Shown: positions 44,180 through 54,025, numbered from the stretch's first letter. The stretch is 64,000 bases of DNA from G963662265 sp963668545 (GCA_963668545.1 OY764868.1:3224001-3288000); one strand, 5' to 3'. Made by a program: numbers and translations. Notes: generated by a model not told the origin, from the letters alone.

Positions 44180-46048
44180 TTAAGCCTCAATAACCATCAG
44201 TGCATCACCGGTTTTTATCTGATCGCCGGTTCTTACATTGATATTTACTATTTCTCCGGGATTATAGGTTTTAACCTCTACTTCCATCTTCATGCTGTCA
44301 AGAATCAATACAACATCACCATCTGAGACCTCATCACCCTCTTTAACCCTGATATCAACAACTGAACCGGGCAGGGGGGACCTCAATACCCCGTCAAAAT
44401 CATCAGAAGAGGTTTTTTCAGGCTTTGAAGCTCCCTTTTCCTCTTTTTTCCGGCCCTTCTTTTCAAGTTTCCCAGCTTTCTTTATTGCCTTGATATCAAC
44501 ATCAATAAGCTCATCATTTACAATGGCTTTCTGGCCGTCCATCCTTATCCTGTACTCTTTCCCGTTTACATTGACAACATATTCATTGCTGCCTTTTTCT
44601 TCAGGCTGAACCGCTTCTGCCGCGCTGCCTGCGGCAGGGGTGCTTACCACCTTGAAAACCTTTTCCTCACCTTTACCATTCAGAAAATTAACACCTTTTT
44701 CGCCGCATACTGCTGCAATAAATACATTTTCTTCAGTTTCTTCAAGGTTTTCTTGCTTAAGCATCTCCATGGCAGAAGGGATTCCCTTGTTTTTGTCTTT
44801 ATCATTGAGTTCAAGTACAGATCCGGAAAACTCTTCAAGATTCAGCTTTTCCTTTGCAATCTTAATAATTTCAGAATCAGGTTTTACCGGGGTTTTTCCG
44901 AAATAACCGAGAATCATTTTACCGTATCCGTCTGCAATCCTTGCCCAGGGGCCGAAAAACTCATTGTTGAATGCCTGCTGAAAATAAAACTGGGAAACAG
45001 GAGTAACACTGGTTCCCCCCCCGCCGCAGGCAATAACCTCATTCATCCTGTCCATTACCTTTGTATATCTTTCCTCTTCAATACCCATGTCTCTCATCAT
45101 GTTGGTATTTGCTGTAAGGGCGCCGCCCGGCATAGCAGAAGAGATAATATCCGGATCAGTTTTTCTTGCCTCTACAGGAAATACATAATCTGATAATGCC
45201 TTTTTAAGTGCGTTTTCCGCTTTCCTGACCTTTGCATAGTCAATATCAAGATAATAATCCGTACCTTTGAGAATATGTGCCATTGAAAGAACGTCAGGCT
45301 GTGCAGTCCCCCCCGATACAGGGGCAATGGAAAGGTCTACCTGGTCAGCTCCTGCTTCTACCGCTGCCATATATGAGGAAAGGCATGTCCCTGCAGAACT
45401 GTGGCTGTGATAAACAATCTTTTTCTCATCGCCTATAAGCTTTCTTGCTTCTTTAATTGTTTCATGAACTGTTCTGGGTGTAGAAGTCCCTGCAGCATCC
45501 TTGAAACAGAGCGATGTGAAAGGAATACCTTCGGCAAGGATTGTTTTTAAAATATTAATATAGAATTCCTTATCATGAAGACCTTTTACAGGTTCCGGAA
45601 TATCCATCATTGTAATACAGATTTCATGATTGAGCCCTGCACTGCTGATGCACTTTCCTGAATAAACAAGATTATTGACATCATTGAGAGCATCAAAATT
45701 TCTGATTGTTGTTATACCGTGTTTTTTGAAAAGCTTAGCATGAAGGTCAATCACATCTGAAGACTGTGATTCAAGGCCTATTACATTGATACCCCTGGAA
45801 AGGGTCTGAAGGTTGACATCAGGACCTGCTATCTCACGGTATTTATCCATAATTTCGAAAGGATTTTCGTTGCAGTAAAATATCAGAGACTGAAACTGCG
45901 CTCCTCCCCCAACTTCAAAATGGCTGAAACCGGCTTCACATGCTGCTTCAAATGCCGGCAGTATGTCAGCTCCTTTTACCCTGCTTCCGAAATAAGACTG
46001 AAATCCGTCGCGGAAGGCAGTCACCATAAAATCAATCTTCTTTTTCAT
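44180..46048 (-). CDS. oadA: Oxaloacetate decarboxylase alpha subunit (biotin protein)
   Basis: The 622-residue protein transfers carboxyl from oxaloacetate to biotin. Residues 1-280 form the carboxyltransferase barrel (TAFRDGFQSYFGSRVKG, ITMMDIPEPVKG, SLCFKDAAGTSTP, YHSHSSAGTCLSSYMAAVEAGADQVDLSIAP). A PYC_OADA domain follows. A Lys/Glu-rich linker (about 500-545) leads to the biotinyl domain with Lys587 in DSMKMEVEV. The N-terminal metal motif differs slightly from the usual TxLRDxxQS. It pairs with oadB downstream and oadG upstream. Confidence 0.94.
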   Translation of the reverse strand: MKKKIDFMVTAFRDGFQSYFGSRVKGADILPAFEAACEAGFSHFEVGGGAQFQSLIFYCNENPFEIMDKYREIAGPDVNLQTLSRGINVIGLESQSSDVIDLHAKLFKKHGITTIRNFDALNDVNNLVYSGKCISSAGLNHEICITMMDIPEPVKGLHDKEFYINILKTILAEGIPFTSLCFKDAAGTSTPRTVHETIKEARKLIGDEKKIVYHSHSSAGTCLSSYMAAVEAGADQVDLSIAPVSGGTAQPDVLSMAHILKGTDYYLDIDYAKVRKAENALKKALSDYVFPVEARKTDPDIISSAMPGGALTANTNMMRDMGIEEERYTKVMDRMNEVIACGGGGTSVTPVSQFYFQQAFNNEFFGPWARIADGYGKMILGYFGKTPVKPDSEIIKIAKEKLNLEEFSGSVLELNDKDKNKGIPSAMEMLKQENLEETEENVFIAAVCGEKGVNFLNGKGEEKVFKVVSTPAAGSAAEAVQPEEKGSNEYVVNVNGKEYRIRMDGQKAIVNDELIDVDIKAIKKAGKLEKKGRKKEEKGASKPEKTSSDDFDGVLRSPLPGSVVDIRVKEGDEVSDGDVVLILDSMKMEVEVKTYNPGEIVNINVRTGDQIKTGDALMVIEA

Positions 46049-46291
46049 TTATGAATCCTGTCCTTGTTATTTATTTCTGTGCCCCTTTATAAGAAGTAAA
46101 TACCCTTTAAGGATCTCAATATACTTCACAAAACAGCTGTTCTATTAAATCACACATTTAAGGATAGAACATCCGGGGGGGAATCTGCGCCTTGACAGCG
46201 CTTCCAGGGGGAAAAAACACCCTGTGATTATAAAAATACCCTGCAGGCGGAATCACCTTCAGGGCATTATAATTTTATCTTTTAATTCAGC
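46049..46291 (-). other. 243-bp gap between oadG and oadA
   Basis: No gene is seen. It contains a terminator directly after oadG (46231-46264) and further GC-rich inverted repeats at 46190-46225. The oadA promoter or leader must lie here unless readthrough supplies it. Confidence 0.6.
46231..46264 (-). terminator. Terminator after oadG, before oadA
   Basis: Read on the minus strand: CCCTG-A-AGGTG, loop ATTC, CGCCT-G-CAGGG, then TATTTTTAT. One A/G mismatch and one wobble pair are present. It would stop or attenuate transcripts between the small gamma gene and oadA. Confidence 0.75.
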
Positions 46292-46477
46292 TTAACCCAT
46301 TGAATGTCTCAGGGCTGCAATTGCTATTGCAATATCCTTGTCTCTGTCGCTTTTTCTTCTGAATGAAAGTTTTCCTTCTTCAAACAGGGCCAGAAGCTTA
46401 ACTGCTCCGATCATAACAGCCAAAAGCAAGAATACTGTTACCATTCCGATAAGTGTTATTATTAATCCTACTGTCAT
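46292..46477 (-). CDS. oadG: Oxaloacetate decarboxylase gamma subunit
   Basis: A 61-residue protein with one membrane helix (LIITLIGMVTVFLLLAVMIGAVKLLALF) and a short charged tail ending DIAIAIAALRHSMG. This matches the OadG gamma chain, which anchors alpha to beta and in Klebsiella binds zinc at its tail; the tail here has a His but is shorter. Position upstream of oadA on the same strand supports the call. GGAGGTTTGAG lies before the ATG. Confidence 0.85.
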   Translation of the reverse strand: MTVGLIITLIGMVTVFLLLAVMIGAVKLLALFEEGKLSFRRKSDRDKDIAIAIAALRHSMG

Positions 46478-46742
46478 CTCAAACCTCCAACCTGTTTTTA
46501 TGTATTGTTATGATACATATATATAAATATTTTTGTATGGTTATCATGTATATTTGTATTATACGGCAGATTGTTTATCCGGTCAATAGATTAAATCAGA
46601 TAAAAATATCTTTTTTCATTTTTTTATCTGATCCCTGGATTGGCTGAAAAGCTTAAAAAATATTCCTGATTAAAAAGGTATTGAGTGAGGAAAGAGTTCT
46701 TAAAAGGTCAGGAATGGCCAGAATTGATACAGATGCTGCTGC

Positions 46743-47477
46743 TTAACCGATATTTGCAGAAATATATCTGAAAACTTCTTCCAGTTCCCTGTATCTCAGA
46801 GCTGCATAGCTGTCAAGCGGGGTTTCCATATTATTCACAATAATAATTTCACCGCCGCTTCTGAGTGTATAGAGAGGAAATGATGCTGCAGGCTGGACAA
46901 GAAGTGTAGATCCGAGTACAAGCATCAGGTCCGCCTTTAACGATTCTTCAACTGCTTTTTCAAGAGCTGCCTCAGGAAGCATCTCGCCGAAAAAAACAAC
47001 ATCAGGCTTGATATCATTACCGCATTCAGGACAGACAGGATATGTGCCGGTCCTTACAATTCTGCATACTTTTTCATATTCCATTTCCGTACCGCAGGAA
47101 ACACACTTGTGAACAGAAGGGGAACCGTGGACCTCTATGATATTTTCAGATCCCCCCTTCTGATGCAGAAGATCAATATTCTGGGTAATAACAGTTTTTA
47201 CAATACCTTTTTTTTCAAGCCTTGCGAGCTCGGTATGGACAATGGAAGGTTCTTTTTCATCAAGGTTGTATATAAGGTCCCTGGACTTCTGATAATAATA
47301 GTTGGGATTATTTCTGAAATATCCTATGTCGAATATTTTTGAAGCATCCTCTTCCCTGTAAATACCGTTTTTTCCCCTGAAATCCCGGATCCCTGAGAGA
47401 GTTGAAACACCGGCCCCTGTAAAAACAACACAGTAATCAGAATTTATAAGCTTTTTTACCAGTCTTTCCATATACAC
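46743..47477 (-). CDS. cobB: Sir2-family NAD-dependent protein deacylase
   Basis: A 244-residue sirtuin. NAD-binding motif FTGAGVSTLSGIRDFRG, catalytic TQNIDLLHQKGG and IEVHGS (His), and a zinc site with CVSCG and CPECG are all present, followed by GSTLLVQPA and IVNNMETPLD. It removes acyl groups from lysines, often acetyl-CoA synthetase and other metabolic enzymes. The usual SGIPDFR is SGIRDFR here. The start could be the ATG at 47477 or the one two codons later. Confidence 0.92.
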   Translation of the reverse strand: MYMERLVKKLINSDYCVVFTGAGVSTLSGIRDFRGKNGIYREEDASKIFDIGYFRNNPNYYYQKSRDLIYNLDEKEPSIVHTELARLEKKGIVKTVITQNIDLLHQKGGSENIIEVHGSPSVHKCVSCGTEMEYEKVCRIVRTGTYPVCPECGNDIKPDVVFFGEMLPEAALEKAVEESLKADLMLVLGSTLLVQPAASFPLYTLRSGGEIIIVNNMETPLDSYAALRYRELEEVFRYISANIG

Positions 47478-47507
47478 CCCGATTATCTTTCTGCCGGAGA
47501 AAAAACT

Positions 47508-48629
47508 TCAGCGGTAGTTATTCTCTGCAAACTTCTTGAATGTATAGAGAGAATCGCTGAAGTCTTTTCTGCCAAGTCCTATGCGGAAATATCTGTCATC
47601 ATAACCGAACAGCTTTCCGGGCAGCATAAGAAGGTCAAACTCCCTGATCAGCTTATCAGAAGCACTGCTTGCTGAAACACCACCCCTGAAACAGGGGAAT
47701 GCTACAGAGCCGCCTGAAGGTTCGTTCCACTGTACAATATCTTCAAGATCCTCAAAGACACAGATTGCATAATCAAGATTACCCCTTACAATGTCGCTGC
47801 TCCTGGTAATCAGGTATTCACGGTGCCGAAGAGCTATTCTGGCAACTTCCTCGGAAGGAGCGCTGTTGCAGATTGTTGTATAGTCCTTCATATGGGCAAT
47901 TTTCCCGTAAAGCTCCCTGTTTTTAAGAGCAATCCAGCCTATCCTGAGACCGGGAAGGCCGAATGACTTGGAAAGACCGAAAAGGGAAACACTGTTTTCA
48001 TATACTGTGCAGCATGCAGGAAGAGGCTCGCGGTAATTATGCTCCAGGAGCCAGTACATCTCGTCTGAAAAGATAAAAATATCATGCTTTCTTGCTATTT
48101 CAATAATACTTCTGTATTCATCAAGTGAAGGGATAAATCCGGTGGGGTTGTGGGGAAAATTGATGAAAAGAGCTTTGAGCCCCTTTTCAGCCTCTTTTTC
48201 CAGAACATTTATATCAATGGACCACTCCCCATCCCTGTTTTCAAGGTTCCACTTTACAAGATCGCATCCGAGGAAACCGGAAATTGATTCAAAAGACTGG
48301 TATATGGGGTTAAGAAACATTACCCTGTCTCCCTTTTCAAGCAGGGAGTTGAGGGTCAGGTATATACACTCTTCTGGAGCTGCGACAAATATTTCATCAG
48401 CGGAAAACCCGGAATAAAGCTCTGAAATCTCCTGCCTGAGAGATTCCGAACCGTTTGATTCTGTATAGCCGAGATTCATATTCAGAAAATCGTTCCTTTC
48501 CTCATTATCAAGAAGATTGAGTATCCTGTTGAGCGACAGTGTCTCGCAGTCGGAACAGCTCAGCTGTTTTGAAACGGAAAATTCATATTCCGCAAAATAT
48601 CTCTCAAGCCTGAATGGTTCATATTTCAT
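47508..48629 (-). CDS. Class I/II aminotransferase, PLP-dependent
   Basis: A 373-residue enzyme from the ATG at 48629 (MKYEPFRLERY), preceded by GGGGGGAG; a longer reading from a TTG at 48662 has no homology support. Fold type I signatures: FINFPHNPTGFIPSLDEY, IFSDEMYW, and the PLP lysine in LFGLSKSFGLPGLRIGW. It belongs to the large aspartate/tyrosine-type group. The substrate cannot be assigned. The N-terminal YFAEYEFSVSKQLSCSDCE resembles proteins annotated as capreomycidine-synthase-like or generic aminotransferases; I assign only the class. Confidence 0.82.
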   Translation of the reverse strand: MKYEPFRLERYFAEYEFSVSKQLSCSDCETLSLNRILNLLDNEERNDFLNMNLGYTESNGSESLRQEISELYSGFSADEIFVAAPEECIYLTLNSLLEKGDRVMFLNPIYQSFESISGFLGCDLVKWNLENRDGEWSIDINVLEKEAEKGLKALFINFPHNPTGFIPSLDEYRSIIEIARKHDIFIFSDEMYWLLEHNYREPLPACCTVYENSVSLFGLSKSFGLPGLRIGWIALKNRELYGKIAHMKDYTTICNSAPSEEVARIALRHREYLITRSSDIVRGNLDYAICVFEDLEDIVQWNEPSGGSVAFPCFRGGVSASSASDKLIREFDLLMLPGKLFGYDDRYFRIGLGRKDFSDSLYTFKKFAENNYR

Positions 48630-48768
48630 AACTCCCCCCGCAGTCATCTTCGTTTTTTTCAATAAAAAAGAGGAACAGACATGAAAATGTCTTTATGCCT
48701 GCCTATACACTATATCCTTTAATCCTGTCTGTAAAATATTTTTTAAAAAAGCTGCTCATCTGCCTGAA

Positions 48769-49977
48769 TCAGAGAATGATTCTGCCGTACTTTCCGTCAA
48801 ATCCATAGACAATATCAAAGGAATTGTTTTTTATCCTTTTTATCCCCTCGCAAACCTCATCAGGGACCCCTTTCAGCTCAGGCATTTCATCACCGAGCCA
48901 GATTGAGCTTTCCCTCCCTGTCTGCATTATGATATTCATGTAGATATCAGCTGCCTTTTTTGTCCCTGCTCCGCATGAAAGGCTTTCAGCAATAACCTCA
49001 ATCAGCGGAATCTGGTAGACAAACGGCTGAACATTTTTTTCAATTCCCCTGTAGAGAAATTCAGTCCTCTCCTTAACCCCTTTCACAAGAGGCTTTCCGC
49101 AGACAGGACAGATCTCAGGGGGATTATCAGTAAAAAAGACATCCTCTCCGTGATGCCCTTCCCTGTCGCCCCTGTGGCCTGTCAGATAATACCTTCCCTC
49201 GAAGGGGGGGAATTCAGCAGTTTTGACTATCTTTGAATTTTTAATTGAACTGAAAACTGCCTCGGTACCTGCCTCATCAGCCTCAATCTCTGTAAACTCC
49301 CTTCCCAGCCTGTTGAACGCTGCAGAATGGGCATCGCTTGATGAAATTACAGGTACAGATAATGCACCTGATACTGAGGACAGCATTTCTGGGTCGGCGC
49401 TCAGCCCCGACTCGACAGCATCAATAAGGTTCTGGCATTCCCCCCATATCTCGTAAACAGAATCAACAGGGTTCTTTCCGCCGAGTATCCCGTCCGGAGT
49501 TACAACATGGGCAGGAATAAGAAGGGACGGTATTTTTTTCTTGAAATCGGAGAAAAACTGCTGCATCTCCCCGGCTGATTCAAACTTGACAAACGGGCGC
49601 CCTATTCCGAGCTTGCTTCCCTTTGACAGGAACATTTTCCTTGCTTCGGGAATGCTTTTCCTGTCCCTGAAAAGAATAACCATATGAAAGAGTTTTCTCT
49701 TTTTTTCATCCCTTGAGTAGGGAAGAGTAACAATCACCTCTGTCTGGGGAAAGAGATAGAGGTCCCGCCCCCCCCGGCTTATATTCCAGAGCTGCTTTTT
49801 CCCGTCAAATTCAAACTCAGCATCAAGCTCGTTTTCCCATTTTTCAAGAAGTATGTCTCCGCTACCGTATATATCAATTCCCTTTGCCCCCATCACAAAA
49901 CGGAGCCGTTCAAAATCAACCTTTCCGCTGGCGCCGGCATAGGGGGAATGGGAATGCAAATCAACAACTAGATCCAT
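48769..49977 (-). CDS. Endonuclease Q-like PHP-domain DNA repair nuclease
   Basis: The 402-residue protein starts with a PHP metal site (DLHSHSPYAGASG) and has TEVIVTLPYSRDEKKRKLFHMVILF, LLIPAHVVTPDG, ISSSDAHSA and a zinc-binding block CPVCGKPLVKGVKERTEFL with PLIEVIAESL. This layout matches EndoQ, which nicks DNA 5' of hypoxanthine, uracil and related lesions, known from Thermococcales archaea and some bacteria such as Bacillus. It lies 8 kb from the family-4-like uracil-DNA glycosylase gene. No operon partner is evident. Confidence 0.82.
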   Translation of the reverse strand: MDLVVDLHSHSPYAGASGKVDFERLRFVMGAKGIDIYGSGDILLEKWENELDAEFEFDGKKQLWNISRGGRDLYLFPQTEVIVTLPYSRDEKKRKLFHMVILFRDRKSIPEARKMFLSKGSKLGIGRPFVKFESAGEMQQFFSDFKKKIPSLLIPAHVVTPDGILGGKNPVDSVYEIWGECQNLIDAVESGLSADPEMLSSVSGALSVPVISSSDAHSAAFNRLGREFTEIEADEAGTEAVFSSIKNSKIVKTAEFPPFEGRYYLTGHRGDREGHHGEDVFFTDNPPEICPVCGKPLVKGVKERTEFLYRGIEKNVQPFVYQIPLIEVIAESLSCGAGTKKAADIYMNIIMQTGRESSIWLGDEMPELKGVPDEVCEGIKRIKNNSFDIVYGFDGKYGRIIL

Positions 49978-50107
49978 TAAAATATCCTTATACTAAAAAC
50001 ACTGGTGATAAGCGATTATAGAATAAATCCCGGTAAGAGTAAAACATTCTTTTACCCCGGGGAGGGAATGGTACAACAGATGAAAATCTGCTAGATTTCT
50101 ACTCGTC

Positions 50108-50998
50108 ATGAAGCAGAAATACAGAGCGGAAATATACCTTGCAGCTGCAACACTTATATGGGGAGCAACCTTTGTTATAATAAAGGAGGGGCTTAAAAGC
50201 TCATCCCCTGTTCTGTTTATCGGGATACGTTTCACAGCAGCATTTCTGATTATGCTTCTCTTCAACCTGAAATCATTCAGGAATGCATCAAAAGCAATGT
50301 GGAAGCATGCCTGTGTGCTGGGCCTTTTAAACTATGTGGCATATGCTGCCCAGACAATAGGGCTTGAATATACCACAGTTGCAAAATCAAGCCTTGTCAC
50401 ATACCTGTTTTCCGTCCTGACCCCCCCGCTCCAGTACCTTATTACAGGTAAAAAACCGACTGCGGGAAATATAACAGGCCTGCTTATAGTATTTGCAGGG
50501 ATGATGATAATTACGTCCCCTAAAGCTGAAGGGATAAACATTGGTGACATACTTACCCTTGCAAGCGCATTTTCCTATGCCTTCTATATAGTGTATATTG
50601 ACGTCTATTCATCTGCCGGAGAGGCCGGCTTCCTGGTAACTGTACAGTTTCTTGTAACAGGGATGCTTGGGCTCGCTACAGCCCCTTTTGCGGAAGACAT
50701 GTTTATCATTATTGACTCAAACCTTGTTCTTTCAATTGCATATCTTTCAGTCCTTGGAAGCTGTGTTGCAATATACCTTATCAACAGGTTTCAGAAATAT
50801 ACTACCCCGACAAAGGCAGTTATTATTTACTCGCTTGAGCCCCTGTTCTCAGTCCTTCTTGGAATTATTATTCTGAACGAATCAAAGTCTGCAGCCAAAT
50901 TTGCAGGAATGGGACTGATAATCGGAGGTATTCTTGTATCTGAACTATGGGAAAAGGCAAAGGAGAGGAAAACAGCTGAGAGAAACTGCCATTCCTGA
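50108..50998 (+). CDS. DMT-family transporter with two EamA domains
   Basis: The 296-residue membrane protein has about ten hydrophobic segments in two EamA repeats: AEIYLAAATLIWGATFVIIKEGL at the N-terminus and AYLSVLGSCVAIYLINRFQKY...VIIYSLEPLFSVLLGIIILNE in the second repeat. These exporters move metabolites such as amino acids or purines; the substrate cannot be predicted. It ends 4 bp before the convergent diguanylate cyclase gene. Confidence 0.9.
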   Translation: MKQKYRAEIYLAAATLIWGATFVIIKEGLKSSSPVLFIGIRFTAAFLIMLLFNLKSFRNASKAMWKHACVLGLLNYVAYAAQTIGLEYTTVAKSSLVTYLFSVLTPPLQYLITGKKPTAGNITGLLIVFAGMMIITSPKAEGINIGDILTLASAFSYAFYIVYIDVYSSAGEAGFLVTVQFLVTGMLGLATAPFAEDMFIIIDSNLVLSIAYLSVLGSCVAIYLINRFQKYTTPTKAVIIYSLEPLFSVLLGIIILNESKSAAKFAGMGLIIGGILVSELWEKAKERKTAERNCHS

Positions 50999-51002
50999 AA
51001 GC

Positions 51003-51875
51003 CTACTTTCTTTTATGGGTTTTGTTGCTGTACATTGCCGAATCAGCCTTTTTAAGTACTTCGTCAAGTGAAACAGGTTCCGTGACAGGGACATAGCCGC
51101 ATGTGAAATCAAGCATATATTCCTGAAGCTCATCCCTTACAGTTGAATTGAGCCGTTCGATAATATTACCTGCAATTTCAAGCTCAAGAGTATCAATTAC
51201 AAGGACGAATTCATCCCCTCCTATCCTGAAAAACTGGTCTGAAGCCCTCTTTAACCGTGTTACTATTTCCGCAAAATCCTTCAGAACAACATCCCCGGTC
51301 TCATGGCCGTTCCTGTCATTTATCTCCTTGAAACCGTCAAGGTCGATATAACAGAATGTCACAGGGTCGATTATCTCCTTATCTCCGTAAATCTGGAACA
51401 GCGCCCTCCTGTTGTACACCCCGGTAAGTGGGTCCATCAGGGAAGTCTGCTTAAGGCAGTTGAGGCTGTTTTCCTTGCGGGTGAGCATCCTGATAAAACC
51501 GAAGCATATAATAAGCACTGAAGCAAGTACAAGGTAATCGGAAACCATATCCTCCACCCTGTCAATAAATCCGTTCTCATTGAAAAAAACAAGCTCTTCA
51601 GCACCGTCCCAGAAATAGGCCAATGAAAGAAGAAAAAGTCCTGCCGAAGCAAGATAGAAACGGAAATCCCTGGCAAGTATATATGCAGTAAAAAAAACAA
51701 CATATGATATAATTACAGATGTATAAATCTCGACAATATCCCTTGTTATTCCAAGGCTCTCCAGCAGGTAAATTACCAGAACCGAAAGTACCAGACCGGT
51801 ACAGAAGGAGAGGTATTTTCTGCTTTTCAGTGAAAAACGGTAATTCATATTTCTCAGAGAATCCCTGTCTGCCAT
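51003..51875 (-). CDS. Membrane diguanylate cyclase (GGDEF)
   Basis: A 290-residue protein with five or so membrane segments (20-130) and a cytoplasmic GGDEF domain (about 150-290): DPLTGVYNRRAL, CYIDLDGFKEINDRNGHETGD and RIGGDEFVLV. An inhibitory I-site RASD lies five residues before GGDEF, so it should show product inhibition. It makes cyclic di-GMP, opposing the HD-GYP regulator at 17575. The sensing part is unknown. Confidence 0.92.
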   Translation of the reverse strand: MADRDSLRNMNYRFSLKSRKYLSFCTGLVLSVLVIYLLESLGITRDIVEIYTSVIISYVVFFTAYILARDFRFYLASAGLFLLSLAYFWDGAEELVFFNENGFIDRVEDMVSDYLVLASVLIICFGFIRMLTRKENSLNCLKQTSLMDPLTGVYNRRALFQIYGDKEIIDPVTFCYIDLDGFKEINDRNGHETGDVVLKDFAEIVTRLKRASDQFFRIGGDEFVLVIDTLELEIAGNIIERLNSTVRDELQEYMLDFTCGYVPVTEPVSLDEVLKKADSAMYSNKTHKRK

Positions 51876-51970
51876 AACTTATAATAACACAGGTCCTCTC
51901 ATAAATACATTCTATTTTCGGTTTGAATATTCTTGTCAATTGCCAGTATTCTGCTAAAATTAGGATCATC

Positions 51971-54025
51971 ATGCTTAAAAATACCTACAGTAAAAGAACC
52001 TTCCGGGCTGCCTCTTTCCTGACTGCATCTATTGCTGTTTCAGGACTGATCTACCTGTTTTCACCTTTTATAGCTGGCAGTGAAGCTGCACTTAAATTCA
52101 GGATAGAAGATATCTCAGATATACTCTTTGCAGCAGCTGTCATCCTTCACCTTCTATGGATTCCGGCAATTCTTTTTTCCAGGAAAAAAATGAACAATGC
52201 GGCAGTTAAGTCAGCTGATTTTTTTATTTCAACAACACTCATGTTTTTTCTGTTCAACTATCTTTTTGCCGCGAATGCAGGTCTTGAATATGTCCAGAGA
52301 TTTGCTGAAACCTCAGATGTCCTGAGCTTTGCCCCTGATACTTCAACGGAAAGACTCCTTACAGCACTTCTCTTTCTTCCCCTTCTGGCAGCAGATATAT
52401 TTGCAGCTGTAAAATTCGGAAAGAAAAAGATTTTTTCCCCTGATAACATGAATCTTCCCCTCACCCTGCTCTCGTCTCTCCTCTATGCTTTCTCATTTCC
52501 CTCTTTTCTGAATATTGATGGCTGGGGATTTCTCATATTCATATCTTTCATTCCTCTCCTTACTGTGCTGAAAAACACTTCAGTCAGGAGGGGAATATTC
52601 TACGGAATAGTCTTCGGTATATTTCAGACAATGATAATAAATTACTGGCTTGCCACATTCAGCCTGGTATCACTCCAGTTTGTTACAGTCCTCTACACAC
52701 TGCTTTTCACCTTTTTCATGTCTTTTGCAGTTTTCATCTATAAAAAATCAAGGGCAGGCTGGCTCCTCTTTCCTTTCGCCTGGATTGTTTTTGAATGGGC
52801 AAGATCATCAGGGTTCTCTGCATACCCGTGGTGCCTGACAGGATCTGCACTCTATAAATATCTTCCCTTTATCCAGATAGCCTCGGTTACAGGCATATGG
52901 GGAATATCATTCACTGCTGTACTTATCAATACAGCCCTGACAGAAGCTCTCTACCCTGTAATCCGCCGCAGGAGAAAAAGGTCTGCAGCCCTTTATCCCC
53001 TCATCACTGCAGCTGTCATTACAGCAGCAGTAACACTGTTCGGAATATCTGAAATCAGCAGGGACAGAAAGATTGCAGCTGATAAAACCATCTCACTCTC
53101 TCTTATACAGCAGAATTCAGACCCGAGAAAAACAAGCTATGAGGAAAGCTTTGAGGTCCTTAAAAAACTTACCGATGCAGCAAGAAGGGAAAAGGAAACC
53201 GATCTTGTAGTATGGTCGGAAACTGCCTATGTTCCCAACATCAGAAGATGGGGATCGATGGAGAGGGACTACAACGCTCTTACAAGGCTAACCCACAGCT
53301 TCCTTGACTACCAGAGGGAAGGGGGATTTTTTCTCCTAACCGGCAACGATGACTATGAAATCATCACAGATGAAAACGGGGATGTTTCCCGCAATGAGTA
53401 TAATGCTTCTGTTTATTTTTCAGACAGGGGAGAAAGGCTTGATACATACAGAAAAATAAAACTGGTACCTTTTACAGAATATTTCCCGTTCAGAAAACAG
53501 CTTCCATGGATGTATGAAATACTTATGAAAATGGATGTCAATCTCTGGGAACCCGGGATAACAAGGACTGTTTTCAGACATCCGGAATTTTCATTTTCCA
53601 CTCCCATATGCTTTGAAGACCTTTTCCCCGACTATGTAAGGGGCTTTGTCACCGGCGGGGCTGACATGATTATCAATATTTCAAACGACTACTGGTCCCT
53701 CACGGAAACAGAGGGGATGCAGCATTTCATAAACAGCCTTTTCAGGGCTGTGGAAAACAGACGGTATGTGGTAAGAAGCACGGCCTCAGGTCTGACCGGA
53801 GTAATAGACAGAACGGGAAAGATTCAAAAGACTGTACCTTTTTATGAGCAGCATTACCTTAACGCGGAAATACCTGTCAGCATAAAAGTCAGCCGCAGCC
53901 TCACTTTCTACACCAGGCACGGCGACTGGTTCCCCTTCATTTCGCTGATTGTGTTTGCTTCATCTTTCCTGCTTATATCTGCCGGGAAAGCAGTAAAAAA
54001 ACTGCACAGAAGAGGGGGGAGATAA
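51971..54025 (+). CDS. lnt: Apolipoprotein N-acyltransferase
   Basis: The 684-residue enzyme adds the third acyl chain to lipoproteins. The start at 51971 (MLKNTYSKRT) has AGGAT 5 bp upstream. About eight membrane segments fill the first 400 residues, longer than E. coli Lnt (512) by an N-terminal extension. The periplasmic nitrilase domain has the triad: Glu in VVWSETAYVP, Lys in YRKIKLVPFTEYFPF, and Cys in TPICFEDLFPDYV. A last membrane helix precedes the KKLHRRGGR tail. It overlaps the GNAT gene by 1 bp. Confidence 0.92.
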   Translation: MLKNTYSKRTFRAASFLTASIAVSGLIYLFSPFIAGSEAALKFRIEDISDILFAAAVILHLLWIPAILFSRKKMNNAAVKSADFFISTTLMFFLFNYLFAANAGLEYVQRFAETSDVLSFAPDTSTERLLTALLFLPLLAADIFAAVKFGKKKIFSPDNMNLPLTLLSSLLYAFSFPSFLNIDGWGFLIFISFIPLLTVLKNTSVRRGIFYGIVFGIFQTMIINYWLATFSLVSLQFVTVLYTLLFTFFMSFAVFIYKKSRAGWLLFPFAWIVFEWARSSGFSAYPWCLTGSALYKYLPFIQIASVTGIWGISFTAVLINTALTEALYPVIRRRRKRSAALYPLITAAVITAAVTLFGISEISRDRKIAADKTISLSLIQQNSDPRKTSYEESFEVLKKLTDAARREKETDLVVWSETAYVPNIRRWGSMERDYNALTRLTHSFLDYQREGGFFLLTGNDDYEIITDENGDVSRNEYNASVYFSDRGERLDTYRKIKLVPFTEYFPFRKQLPWMYEILMKMDVNLWEPGITRTVFRHPEFSFSTPICFEDLFPDYVRGFVTGGADMIINISNDYWSLTETEGMQHFINSLFRAVENRRYVVRSTASGLTGVIDRTGKIQKTVPFYEQHYLNAEIPVSIKVSRSLTFYTRHGDWFPFISLIVFASSFLLISAGKAVKKLHRRGGR

